Below are positions 33,030 through 41,105 of a DNA stretch of 64,000 nucleotides, one piece after another. Positions within the stretch are counted from its first letter, which is position 1. Each line of letters starts with the position of its first letter. The translations under genes and the position numbers were made by a program. Origin of the DNA: Planctomycetota bacterium (GTDB lineage: Bacteria > Planctomycetota > SZUA-567 > H5-PLA8); assembly GCA_023150555.1 (NCBI GenBank), contig JAKLKQ010000016.1, positions 50,507-114,506 of the forward strand, read 5' to 3'. The notes beneath the pieces are model-generated. The model saw nothing but the letters and a program-made list of their open reading frames with translations. It did no database searches and was not told the DNA's origin.

Positions 33030-33076
33030 CGCGAAATTTCGCGACCGACAAAAAATGTCAGTCGCGAGTTTTCGCG
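33030..33076. repeat. Imperfect 21-bp hairpin of TCGCGA units, A5 loop
   Basis: The arms 33030-33050 and 33056-33076 pair with three mismatches around the loop AAAAA. Each arm contains CGCGAAA and TCGCGAC. It lies just past the ispF stop (minus strand) and could end that transcript or act as a protein-binding dyad. Confidence 0.65.
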
Positions 33077-33102
33077 ATCGGATTTTGAATTGGGTTGGCG
33101 CG

Positions 33103-33585
33103 CTACGGAGCCATCGTCTCGACTTGCGCGATCGCGAAGGCCTCGATGGCCTCACCGCGGCCGACCGAGTCTAACTCCTCGCCGGTCTTGGCTTTGACGT
33201 TGGCCATGTGCCGCGGAATGCCCAGCGCGTCGGCCAGATTGGCGGCCATCTCCTGCTTGTGGCGGCCCAGTTTGGGGCGTTCGATGTGCACCACGGCGTC
33301 GATGTTGACGGGCTTGTAGCCCGCGCTTTTCAGGATCTCCACCGTCTTGCGCAGCATCTCCATCGAGTCGGCGCCCTTCCACTTGGGGTCGCTGTCGGGG
33401 AAGTGGTGGCCGATGTCGCCGAGCCCGGCCGCGCCTAGCACCGCGTCGATGACGGCGTGCGCGAGCGCGTCGGCGTCGCTGTGCCCCACGGCGCCCTTGG
33501 GCGACTCGATCTTCACGCCCGCCAAGAGCAGCGGACGGCCTACGCCCAGGCGGTGTTTGTCGGTGCCGATTCCCACGCGGATCAT
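33103..33585 (-). CDS. ispF: 2-C-methyl-D-erythritol 2,4-cyclodiphosphate synthase
   Basis: IspF makes the cyclic diphosphate intermediate of the MEP isoprenoid pathway. The 160-aa enzyme has the metal-binding GTDKHRL near the N-terminus, VGHSDADALAHAVIDAV, the short GDIGHHFPDSDPKWKG loop and NIDAVVHIERPKLG, all standard. The start at 33585 has GGGGGA upstream. ispD lies 1.5 kb away on the same strand, separated by an oppositely oriented gene, so the two pathway genes are neighbours but not an operon. The stop faces rsmA across a repeat-rich gap. Confidence 0.95.
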   Translation of the reverse strand: MIRVGIGTDKHRLGVGRPLLLAGVKIESPKGAVGHSDADALAHAVIDAVLGAAGLGDIGHHFPDSDPKWKGADSMEMLRKTVEILKSAGYKPVNIDAVVHIERPKLGRHKQEMAANLADALGIPRHMANVKAKTGEELDSVGRGEAIEAFAIAQVETMAP

Positions 33586-33784
33586 GCTGTTTTCCCCCGG
33601 CATTCAGGCTTCTAAAGCGTTCGAATCTAACGCCTTGAGTAGCCGCTGTCGAGGGAAGCGCCGCCGCGTCCAAGTCCGGATTTCTGCCCGAATTACGTCC
33701 GATCCAAGGCGTCGAGGTTATACTAGTTATTGCACCGCCGGGACTGGCCCGGCGGCGAGGCCGTTGCGTTCGGGGATTGCAGCC

Positions 33785-35059
33785 ATGCCGGTTCGATTCG
33801 GGCGCCTGGCCTTCGCGTGCGGACTCGGGGTCATGGCGCTGGCGCTCTGCGGCCCGGAGCGGATCCGGGCTGCCGAGGACGCCGGCGGGGCGCTTGCGCA
33901 GCTGGAACTCGCGGATGAAGCCAAGGAACTGCTGGCCGGCCGGCTGACGATCCGCCTGCCGGAGTTCGCCGAGGAGAATCCGCTCTGGCGCGGGCCCAAC
34001 GCTGTGCCGGAATCCACCTTCGAAGAGACGCGCTACGCGCTGGAGACCTGGGCGGGCCGCAAGACGCAGGCGCAGCTGCTGAAGCTGCCCGTCGGCGAGC
34101 GCCGCCGCGAGGAGCACCGCACGGTGGAAGAGAGGGAGAAGGAAAAGCTGGTGCTGATGGCCTACGAAACCTTCGAGTTGGCTGGCGACGACTTCGCCAA
34201 GAAGCTCGCCGGGGAAGCGGAGGCCTGGGGCCGCGCGCAGGAGTGCACCTACCTGGTTCAGCCGCTGGAAGGCGTGGGCGAAGGCCTGCGCGCGTGGGCC
34301 GTGGTGCCCTCGCGGCTGGACGCGAACCAGGAAGCGCCGCGCATCATGCAAGTCTACGTCGTCTCGCCCGACCGGTCGATCCAGCTGCTGGAGTTCTACG
34401 CCAACCGCCGCGCCGCCATCGATCGCGCCGGGTGCGTCGCGCTCGCCCAGCGCATCGCGAAGTCCGTGGCGAAGGGCGCGCGGGAACTGTACGTCAAGGG
34501 CGGCGGGCGCATGATCTTCCGCGCGACCGAGCGCGAGGACCTGCTGATGCTCGCGCCGCAGGGCTACGCCAGCACGCTGCAACTGGGCCCGGAGATGATG
34601 GCGCACTATCTGCACCAGCTCCACCCGTTCCTGGGGCCGGTCAACCGCATGGGCGTGTACATGGGCAAGCACGCCGCCTACCAGTACGAGCAGGGCCGCA
34701 ACCAGCCGCAAGTCGTGAAGACCGAGGGGATGATCCTGGGCAAGAAGGTCGAGTGGCACAGCTGGTCGTTCCGGAAGGATAAGACGGCCACCGTATACAT
34801 GCGCGAGGCGATCCTGCCGCTGCCCGGTGCGGAATCCGCCGGCGTGAAGCTGCACGTCTTCCTGCAGGCCGAGGAACTGCCCGAGCTGGACCTGCTGCAG
34901 CACTGCGGGCAGAGCATACGCATCGCGCGGCGCAAAGAAGGCGAGCCCGAGAAGAAGGCGGGCGAGGCTGCCGAGCACCCCGACGAAGGCAAGAGCGAAG
35001 TAGACAAGAAGGACGACGGCGCCAAGAGCGGGAAGGAAGACGCGTCGAAGTCCGAGTGA
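33785..35059 (+). CDS. Exported hypothetical protein with Lys/Glu-rich tail
   Basis: A 424-aa protein with a signal peptide (MPVRFGRLAFACGLGVMALAL, cut near AEDAG). The mature part is rich in mixed alpha/beta sequence: EECTYLVQPLEG-like strands, then MQVYVVSPDRSIQLLEFYAN and HSWSFRKDKTATVYMREAIL. The last 40 residues are almost all Lys, Glu, Asp and Ser. I recognise no family. No catalytic motif stands out. It lies between ispF and ispD on the opposite strand. The start at 33785 is the Met that opens the signal peptide. Confidence 0.7.
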   Translation: MPVRFGRLAFACGLGVMALALCGPERIRAAEDAGGALAQLELADEAKELLAGRLTIRLPEFAEENPLWRGPNAVPESTFEETRYALETWAGRKTQAQLLKLPVGERRREEHRTVEEREKEKLVLMAYETFELAGDDFAKKLAGEAEAWGRAQECTYLVQPLEGVGEGLRAWAVVPSRLDANQEAPRIMQVYVVSPDRSIQLLEFYANRRAAIDRAGCVALAQRIAKSVAKGARELYVKGGGRMIFRATEREDLLMLAPQGYASTLQLGPEMMAHYLHQLHPFLGPVNRMGVYMGKHAAYQYEQGRNQPQVVKTEGMILGKKVEWHSWSFRKDKTATVYMREAILPLPGAESAGVKLHVFLQAEELPELDLLQHCGQSIRIARRKEGEPEKKAGEAAEHPDEGKSEVDKKDDGAKSGKEDASKSE

Positions 35060-35110
35060 CCCGCCGGTCCCCCCCCCCCTCCCCGATCCCCAGACAGCAG
35101 TCGATCGAAG

Positions 35111-35833
35111 CTATTTCACCAGGCCCTGGCGCAGCAGGGACTCGGCGATGGGCAGGTCTTCGGGGCGCGTGACCTTCAGGTTCATGGTGCTCGATTCGAC
35201 CAGCGCGACGGGCCGCCCGAAGCGTTCGAAGACCGACGCGTCGTCGGTGACTTCGGCGCGCAGCGACTTCGCCAGGCGCGCGAAGAGTTTCACGGCCTCG
35301 GCGCGGCGCAGCACCTGCGGCGTCTGCGCGAGCCAGAGTCCTTCGCGCGGCACGGTGCGTTCAATGCGCGCTTTTTTGCCGCGCTGGCGCTTGACGGTGT
35401 CGCGCACGGGAACGGCCAGGATCGCGGCGCCGCAGGCGGTCGCTTCGAGCAGCGCGGTTTTCATTGCGTCCATGGGCGGGAAGGGACGCGCGGCGTCGTG
35501 AATCATCACCAGGCCGCTGCGTGTGCTGGCGGCGCGGATGCCGTTGCCGACACTGTCCTGACGGCGCGCGCCACCGTCGACGAAGGTCACCTGCACGCGT
35601 TTTGGGAGCCGGGCGAGCTTCACTGCCTTGCGTGCGCGGTCGCGGTCGTCGGGGCGCGTGACGAGCACGATCTCGCACACGGCCGGCACGCGGCCCAGCG
35701 CGGCGAGCGTCCAGCTGAGGATCGGACGCCCGCGCAGCTTCAGGTACGGCTTTCGGGTGCGCCCGCCCATACGCGTGCTGCTGCCGGCGGCGACGACAAC
35801 GGCGCTGGCGCGGAGGAGCATCGCTTTCGCCAT
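35111..35833 (-). CDS. ispD: 2-C-methyl-D-erythritol 4-phosphate cytidylyltransferase
   Basis: IspD transfers CMP to methylerythritol phosphate in the MEP pathway. The 240-aa protein has the nucleotide loop VVVAAGSSTRMGGRTRKPYL, the sequence DGGARRQDSVGNGI, the metal site VMIHDAARPF, AVPVRDTVKR, and the C-terminal TDDASVFERFGRPVAL with NLKVTRPEDLPIAE. All are diagnostic. It lies four bases after lysA on the same strand and is probably co-transcribed with it. A second in-frame Met four codons in is possible as the start. An 11-C run lies just past the stop. Confidence 0.95.
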   Translation of the reverse strand: MAKAMLLRASAVVVAAGSSTRMGGRTRKPYLKLRGRPILSWTLAALGRVPAVCEIVLVTRPDDRDRARKAVKLARLPKRVQVTFVDGGARRQDSVGNGIRAASTRSGLVMIHDAARPFPPMDAMKTALLEATACGAAILAVPVRDTVKRQRGKKARIERTVPREGLWLAQTPQVLRRAEAVKLFARLAKSLRAEVTDDASVFERFGRPVALVESSTMNLKVTRPEDLPIAESLLRQGLVK

Positions 35834-35837
35834 GCGT

Positions 35838-37151
35838 TTACAGCAGCGCCTCGGGGACGGTCTCCCGCGCGACCAGTTCCTCGTAGCTCTGCCGCTTGTT
35901 GACGACGTGGAACTTCGCCCCGTCGACGACGACTTCGGGCAGCAGCGGGCGCGAGTTGTAGTTGCCTGCCATCACGAAGCCGTAGGCGCCGGCGCTGAAG
36001 ACGGCCAGCACGTCGCCGCGGCCGAGGTTCTTGGGCAGTGCGCGGTCCTTGGCCAGGAAGTCGCCGCTCTCGCAGATCGGCCCCACGACGTCCACCTTTG
36101 CGACGGAGGCCGCGTCGGGTGTGCTGCCGCCGCGCGTGGGCGGCTGCGTGGCGCTCTTGGCAGGCCAGATCTCGTGGAAGCTGCCGTAGAGGCTGGGGCG
36201 GACGAGGTCGTTCATGCCGGCGTCGACGATGAGGAAGTTCTTGTCTACGCCGCGCTTGGTGTACAGCACCTTCGTCAGCAGGATGCCGCTGTTGCCGCTG
36301 ATGAAGCGCCCGGGCTCCAGCAGAAGTGTGCAGCCGCTATTCTTGACCATCGGCACGATGACCTCGGCGTACTTCTCCGCGGGCGGCGCGGCCTGGTCCT
36401 GGTAGTGGATGCCGAATCCGCCGCCGCTGTTGAGGTACTGCAGCGGAGCTTCCTTGGTGCGCGCGCTGCGGATGAAGTCGACGACCTTGCCCAGGGATTC
36501 GCGGTAGGGCGTGACCTCGGTGATCTGGCTGCCGATGTGCGCGTGGATACCCGCGATCTGGACGTTCGGCAGCTTCTTGGCTGCGGCGATCAGGTCGGCG
36601 GCGCGGCCCAGATCGATGCCGAACTTGGTGTCCTTCTTGCCGGTGGTGATGTAGGCGTGCGTCTTGGGATCCACATCGGGATTGACGCGGATGGCCACGC
36701 GCGCGGGCTCCTTCAGGTCGCCCTCGCGCTTCAAGGTCGCGGCGACGCGTTCGATATTCTCGAGTTCGGCCTCGGACTCGACGTTGAACATCAGGATGTT
36801 GGCCTTCAGCGCGGCGGCGATCTCCTCGTCGCTCTTGCCCACGCCCGCGAAGACGACCTTGTTCATCGGCGCGCCGATCTTCTGGACGCGGAAGAGTTCC
36901 CCGCCGCTGACGATGTCGAAGCCCGCGCCGGCCTTGTTCAGCACGGCCAGGATGGCCAGGCTCGAGTTGGCCTTCACCGAGTAGCAGATCACGTTGGGGA
37001 CGGCGGCGAAGGCCTTCGCGATCTTGGTGTAGTGGTCCAGGAAGGTCGCCTTCGAGTAGACGTAGGCGGGCGTACCGGCGGCCGCGGCGATCTTGCTGAC
37101 CGGAACGTCCTCGGCGTACAGTTCCCGGTCCCTGTATTTGAAATGATCCAT
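35838..37151 (-). CDS. lysA: Diaminopimelate decarboxylase
   Basis: LysA is a PLP enzyme that makes L-lysine from meso-diaminopimelate. In this 437-aa protein the PLP lysine lies in CYSVKANSSLAIL. The TIM-barrel motifs FDIVSGGELFRV, GIHAHIGSQI and NSGGGFGIHY are present, with LLEPGRFISGNSG and the dimer-interface GPICESGDFLAKDR. Length and order are standard. It is followed after four bases by ispD and preceded by cysK, with an intrinsic terminator between cysK and lysA, so lysA-ispD may have its own promoter in the 96-base gap. Confidence 0.95.
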   Translation of the reverse strand: MDHFKYRDRELYAEDVPVSKIAAAAGTPAYVYSKATFLDHYTKIAKAFAAVPNVICYSVKANSSLAILAVLNKAGAGFDIVSGGELFRVQKIGAPMNKVVFAGVGKSDEEIAAALKANILMFNVESEAELENIERVAATLKREGDLKEPARVAIRVNPDVDPKTHAYITTGKKDTKFGIDLGRAADLIAAAKKLPNVQIAGIHAHIGSQITEVTPYRESLGKVVDFIRSARTKEAPLQYLNSGGGFGIHYQDQAAPPAEKYAEVIVPMVKNSGCTLLLEPGRFISGNSGILLTKVLYTKRGVDKNFLIVDAGMNDLVRPSLYGSFHEIWPAKSATQPPTRGGSTPDAASVAKVDVVGPICESGDFLAKDRALPKNLGRGDVLAVFSAGAYGFVMAGNYNSRPLLPEVVVDGAKFHVVNKRQSYEELVARETVPEALL

Positions 37152-37184
37152 GCTTCAAGCCCTTATGCTGTGCGTACAGGCGTC

Positions 37185-37209
37185 AAAAAGGCCGGGGAAC
37201 ATCCCGGCC
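37185..37209 (-). terminator. Intrinsic terminator after cysK
   Basis: On the minus strand GGCCGGG-ATGTTC-CCCGGCC is followed by TTTTT. It has a 7-bp perfect GC stem and lies 39 bases past the cysK stop, before lysA. Confidence 0.85.
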
Positions 37210-37247
37210 ACGCGTTCATTCTTATCGAGGGGAGCCCGCCGCGCAAG

Positions 37248-38213
37248 TCAGGCCGGGTAGAGCTTGGTGGAGAGGTACTTCAGCCCGGTATCGCAGACCA
37301 CCGTTACGACCAGGCTGCCCTTGGGCGCCTTCTTCGCGAGCTTGATCGCCGCGGCGACGTTCGCGCCGCTGCTGTAGCCGCCGATGATGCCCTCGACGGC
37401 GGCCAGCTTGCGCGCGGTGTTCTCCGCTTCGGCGTTGGTAATCGGCACGGTGCCGTCGACGACCGTGGCGTCGTAAATGCCCGGCACCAGCGCGTAGCCG
37501 CCGCCCTGGATCTTGTGGCTGAGGTTGGTGACTTTCTTCCCCGCCAGCACCTGCGCCGTGGCGGGTTCGACGGCGAAGCACTGCACGCTCGGGCGGCGCT
37601 CCTTCAAGGCGCGCGCCGTACCGATCAGCGTGCCGCTGGAGCCGACCAGTGAGCAGAAGTGCGTGACGGCGCCGAAGGTCTGCGCCCAGATCTCGGGGCC
37701 GGTGCCTTCCTGGTGCGCCTTCGCGCCGGCGGGGTTGTTGAACTGGTCGGGGCGGAAGGCTTTCCACTTGCGGACCAGCTCCTGCGCCTTGGCCTCGACT
37801 TTCTCCATGTCCGCGCCGCTGACCTGGCCGACCTTGCCGCCCTTGGCCTGCGGTACGACGACGACCTTCGCGCCGAAGGCCTTGATCATCTTCCGCCGTT
37901 CGGGCGTGTTCCCGGCACTCATCACCGCGATGAACTCGTAGCCCTTCACCGCGCAGGCGCAGGCAAGCCCCGCGCCCATGTTGCCGCTGGTGAGTTCGAC
38001 GACCTTCTGCCCCTTCTTCAGGCGCCCGGTCTTCTCGGCGTCCTCGATGATGGCCCACGCGGCGCGGTCCTTGATGCTGGCGCCCGGCGAGAAGTACTCC
38101 AGCTTTACGGCCACGCGGGCCGGCAGGCCCTTGGCGAGGCGGTCCAGCGCGACCAGCGGCGTGTTGCCGATGGCCCGGCCGACGTGGTCGTACAGGCGCG
38201 GTGCGTCGCTCAT
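37248..38213 (-). CDS. cysK: Cysteine synthase (O-acetylserine sulfhydrylase) family
   Basis: A PLP enzyme that forms cysteine from O-acetylserine and sulfide. Residues are typical of the family: AIGNTPLVAL at the start, the PLP lysine in PGASIKDRAAW, the substrate loop ELTSGNMGAGLAC (usually TSGNTG; here Met replaces Thr), and the phosphate loop VGSSGTLIGTARAL. EGIIGGYSSGAN lies near the C-terminus. It is 321 aa. The TSGNMG change and the long lysine-rich middle may mean a related beta-replacement activity. The start overlaps the stop of the upstream lipoprotein gene (ATGA). Confidence 0.88.
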   Translation of the reverse strand: MSDAPRLYDHVGRAIGNTPLVALDRLAKGLPARVAVKLEYFSPGASIKDRAAWAIIEDAEKTGRLKKGQKVVELTSGNMGAGLACACAVKGYEFIAVMSAGNTPERRKMIKAFGAKVVVVPQAKGGKVGQVSGADMEKVEAKAQELVRKWKAFRPDQFNNPAGAKAHQEGTGPEIWAQTFGAVTHFCSLVGSSGTLIGTARALKERRPSVQCFAVEPATAQVLAGKKVTNLSHKIQGGGYALVPGIYDATVVDGTVPITNAEAENTARKLAAVEGIIGGYSSGANVAAAIKLAKKAPKGSLVVTVVCDTGLKYLSTKLYPA

Positions 38214-38794
38214 TTTTTAGTGGCCGGTGGGGTTTCGGCCTTGGTGGCCGGGGCCTTGGGCGCAGGCGCGGTCTTCTTCAGGCGTTTTTCAAGCGCGTCC
38301 CGGATCTCGTTGAGAAAGCGTTCGCTGCCGTTGCGGTCGCCGAACTTGCCGACCAGCACGCGCACGCGGGTCTTGCCCGTCTCGAGCTTGCGCAGGCCGA
38401 TCACGGCGGCGAGGTGGCGTTCGTCGTCGGTGCCGGCCAGCACGGCGAAGTCCGCGCCGCTGCGGCTCTCCTTCGGATCGAGCTTGAACTTGAGCTTGCG
38501 CAGCGCGCGGATGCTCTCGTCGAGCACTACTTCGAAGGGGCCTTCGACGGTGTCGTAGGCGTACTTGCCGTCCCAGCTGAAGCCGGTGGTTGTCTCGGGC
38601 AGCAGTTGGCGCTGCACCGGCGCAGCCTCGTTGACGCGTTCCTCGGGCACGATGCGCGTGGTGCGTTCGACGCTGTTGTTCTGGCCCCGGCCGATGCAGC
38701 CGCAGGCCAGCAGCACGGTGCAGGCCGCCAGGGCGCGGACGCTGCCGCCGCTGCCGCCGCCGAGGCCCCGCCGGATGTGTTTCCTGCCAAGCAT
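38210..38794 (-). CDS. Lipoprotein, DUF3568-like
   Basis: A 194-aa protein with a basic N-terminus and a lipobox, TVLLACGC, so it is probably a membrane-anchored lipoprotein. The mature domain VEGPFEVVLDESIRALRKLK with VRVLVGKFGDRNGSERFLNE matches the style of DUF3568, a small alpha/beta fold. A Lys/Pro/Ala tail ends the protein. The start at 38794 is preferred over two upstream Met codons because it gives a normal signal peptide. It overlaps cysK by four bases. GH20 is divergent, 56 bases away. The family call is moderate. Confidence 0.7.
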   Translation of the reverse strand: MLGRKHIRRGLGGGSGGSVRALAACTVLLACGCIGRGQNNSVERTTRIVPEERVNEAAPVQRQLLPETTTGFSWDGKYAYDTVEGPFEVVLDESIRALRKLKFKLDPKESRSGADFAVLAGTDDERHLAAVIGLRKLETGKTRVRVLVGKFGDRNGSERFLNEIRDALEKRLKKTAPAPKAPATKAETPPATKK

Positions 38795-38850
38795 GCCTCG
38801 ATCTATACTGGAGGTTGCCTTCCAAAGCAAACCCGGGCGAGGGGCTTCCC

Positions 38851-41079
38851 ATGAGCGTGGCCGTCCAGACGGTGACCGATCTGTGGGCGCGGGGCTACAC
38901 GGCGCTGCCGAGTCCCCGTCGCGTGGCGCTGCCCGGCGGCGATCTGCGCCTGGACGCCACCTGGCCTGTCGTGCTGGGCAAGACGATCGCCACTGGCGAC
39001 GTCGCGGTCACCAGCTTGGCGGCGGGGCTGCGCGAACTGCACGGCTGGGACCCCGCCCAGGGCCGCAAGCCGAAGGGCGACGGGCAGCCGATCCCTCAAT
39101 CGATCTTCCTTGACGTCAAGGCCGGCACAGCGGGCGGCGCGCCGACGCACCTCGCCGCGCAGGGCTATCGCCTCACGATCAGCGCCGAACGCGTCGATGT
39201 GATCGGCAACGCGCCGCAGGGGCTCTTCTACGGCGTGCAGACCTTGCTGCAACTTATGCGGCGCGCGCCGGCTGGGCACTTCGAACTTCCTCTGGGCGAG
39301 ATCGAGGACTGGCCCGACCGCGAACTGCGCCTGCTGCACTACGACACCAAGCACCACCAGGACCGCTTCGAGACCGTGAAGGCGATGATAGAACGCGCCG
39401 CCGCGTTCAAGTGCAACGGCATCGCGTGGGAGATCGAGGACAAGTTCGCGTACCAGAAGCATCCGCTGATCGGCGCGCCGGGCGCCTTCACGAAGGAGCA
39501 GATGCAGGAGCTGACCAAGCACGCGCTGAAGCATTACGTCGAACTGATCCCGATCGTGCAGGGGCCGTCGCATCTGGCCTTCGTGCTCAAGCACGAACCC
39601 TACGCGCATTTGCGCGAGGACCCCAACAACAACTACATGCTCTGCCCGAGCAACGAGAAGACCTACGAACTGCTCTTCGCGATGTACGACGAACTGATCG
39701 AAGCCACGCCGGGCGCGAAGTACTTCCACGTCGGCACCGACGAGCCGTACTTCCTGGGCGACGGCGTCGAGTGCGGCTGCCGCAAGCGCAAGGAGGCCAT
39801 CGGGCAGGGCGGGATGATGGCCGAGTTCATCGCGCGCTGCGCCGAGTACCTGCAGAAGAAGGGCCGCACCGTGATGTACTGGGGCGAGTGGCCCATGACG
39901 GCGAAGGACATGCCGCGCCTGCCGAAAGGCACCATTAACACCGTCTTCCAGAATCCGAAGATGGGCGAGGCCTACCGTGCGCAGGGCATTCGCGAACTGA
40001 TCTACTGCCCCACGCAAGGCGATTCGCACTTCTTCCCCGAGTACTTCTCGCCGCTGAAACCGCCGACGGGCACGATGACGCGGCTCGAGAACCTCTTCGA
40101 GACGATCTCCTTCGGCCCCGCGCGGCCCTTCGATCCGCTGGGCACGATCATCGGCACGTGGGACGACAGTGGCCTGAACCTCGAGACCTTCTGGCTCGGC
40201 TGGGCGGCAGGCTTGAGCTACGGCTGGCACCCGGGCACGCCGGCGCCCGAGGAAGCCGCCGCGCAGTTCATGCGCATCTTTCACGGGCCAGAGTGCGTGC
40301 GCATGGGCGAGGTCTACCGCGGGCTCGACCGCCTGGCGCGCTTCTGGACCCGCGCGTGGGACCGGGCGCCGTCGAAACGCGGACCGGGCTACAAGCGCCA
40401 GTGGCACCCGCGCTTCGATCGCAACCTGGCGCTGCCGCACCTGCCCGACGTCGAGACCCTCGACAACCGCCCGTTCTTCGTCGAACGCTACGCGCCGCTC
40501 TTAAAGGAGGCGCAGGACGCGAAGAAGGACCTTGCACGCGTCTTCGACTTCGTGATGGAGAACCTGGGCCGCGCGCGGCGCAACCGCTACAGCCTGGAGG
40601 CCTTCGCGAGCCTGGCGTATCTCTTCCGCGATTTTATCGACCTGCTCGAGACCCTCACTAACGCCGAGCGCAAGCTCGACGAGGCGCGCCAGGCCGTCTA
40701 CACCGTGCACTTCAAACAGGCGGTCGACCACGCCATGGCCGCCGCGCAGTTGGTGAAGGCGCACGTCGTCCGGCGCGAGCGCATGTACGAGAATCTCTGC
40801 GCAACCTGGGAGAAGATCCGCCTGCCGCGCGGCATGGCCGACGGCGAGAAGAAGTTCGTGCACGTCCAGGACAACACGAAAAACCATCCCGCCGATTGGA
40901 CGCCGGACCTGAGCTACGTGATCAAGCCCTCGCGCGACCTGGACCTGGAAGGCTGGGCCGAACGCGTCGAAGGCGCGGCGCGAACGTTCCAGAAGCGCAA
41001 TCCCAACACCGGCCGCGGCTGGCGGCCGGACGGGCACTTCGAGACGCTGGGCGGTTACACGGCGGACGAGGAGATGTAG
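38851..41079 (+). CDS. Glycoside hydrolase family 20 (beta-N-acetylhexosaminidase-like)
   Basis: A 742-aa protein. Residues 10-150 resemble the GH20 N-terminal domain (VDVIGNAPQGLFYGVQTLLQ). The TIM barrel follows: WPDRELRLLHYDTKHHQD, then a catalytic Asp-Glu pair D297-E298 in FHVGTDEPYFL, then YWGEWPM and the aromatic IIGTWDDSG. The last 200 residues are helical with no known domain. There is no signal peptide, so it would act in the cytoplasm on imported chitin or peptidoglycan fragments, or leave by another route. The start at 38851 follows GAGGGGC. It lies 26 bases upstream of the flavoprotein gene. Confidence 0.87.
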   Translation: MSVAVQTVTDLWARGYTALPSPRRVALPGGDLRLDATWPVVLGKTIATGDVAVTSLAAGLRELHGWDPAQGRKPKGDGQPIPQSIFLDVKAGTAGGAPTHLAAQGYRLTISAERVDVIGNAPQGLFYGVQTLLQLMRRAPAGHFELPLGEIEDWPDRELRLLHYDTKHHQDRFETVKAMIERAAAFKCNGIAWEIEDKFAYQKHPLIGAPGAFTKEQMQELTKHALKHYVELIPIVQGPSHLAFVLKHEPYAHLREDPNNNYMLCPSNEKTYELLFAMYDELIEATPGAKYFHVGTDEPYFLGDGVECGCRKRKEAIGQGGMMAEFIARCAEYLQKKGRTVMYWGEWPMTAKDMPRLPKGTINTVFQNPKMGEAYRAQGIRELIYCPTQGDSHFFPEYFSPLKPPTGTMTRLENLFETISFGPARPFDPLGTIIGTWDDSGLNLETFWLGWAAGLSYGWHPGTPAPEEAAAQFMRIFHGPECVRMGEVYRGLDRLARFWTRAWDRAPSKRGPGYKRQWHPRFDRNLALPHLPDVETLDNRPFFVERYAPLLKEAQDAKKDLARVFDFVMENLGRARRNRYSLEAFASLAYLFRDFIDLLETLTNAERKLDEARQAVYTVHFKQAVDHAMAAAQLVKAHVVRRERMYENLCATWEKIRLPRGMADGEKKFVHVQDNTKNHPADWTPDLSYVIKPSRDLDLEGWAERVEGAARTFQKRNPNTGRGWRPDGHFETLGGYTADEEM

Positions 41080-41105
41080 CAGGCCCAAACTCTGCAAAGG
41101 AAATC

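Larger units (their letters stand above)
32753..33102. other. Gene-free region between convergent rsmA and ispF, full of repeats
   Basis: There is no gene here. The left part (32757-32789) is the inverted repeat TCAGCTATCAGC / GCTGATAGCTGA. A T-rich quasi-repeat follows (units CCGTTTTC and CTGTTTTT, 32793-32837), then CTCGCCCCTCGCCCCTG. The right part holds short dyads CACGTCG/CGACGTG (33006/33020) and a long TCGCGA hairpin. Transcripts of both genes end here. Confidence 0.65.

Noticed and set aside
35069..35079. Run of 11 C as a possible phase-variation switch
   Set aside because: It lies between two convergent genes, outside both coding regions and away from promoters, so slippage would have no obvious effect.
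37152..37247. Lysine riboswitch upstream of lysA
   Set aside because: The gap is only 96 bases, most of it a simple cysK terminator; the conserved lysine-aptamer helices and loops are absent.
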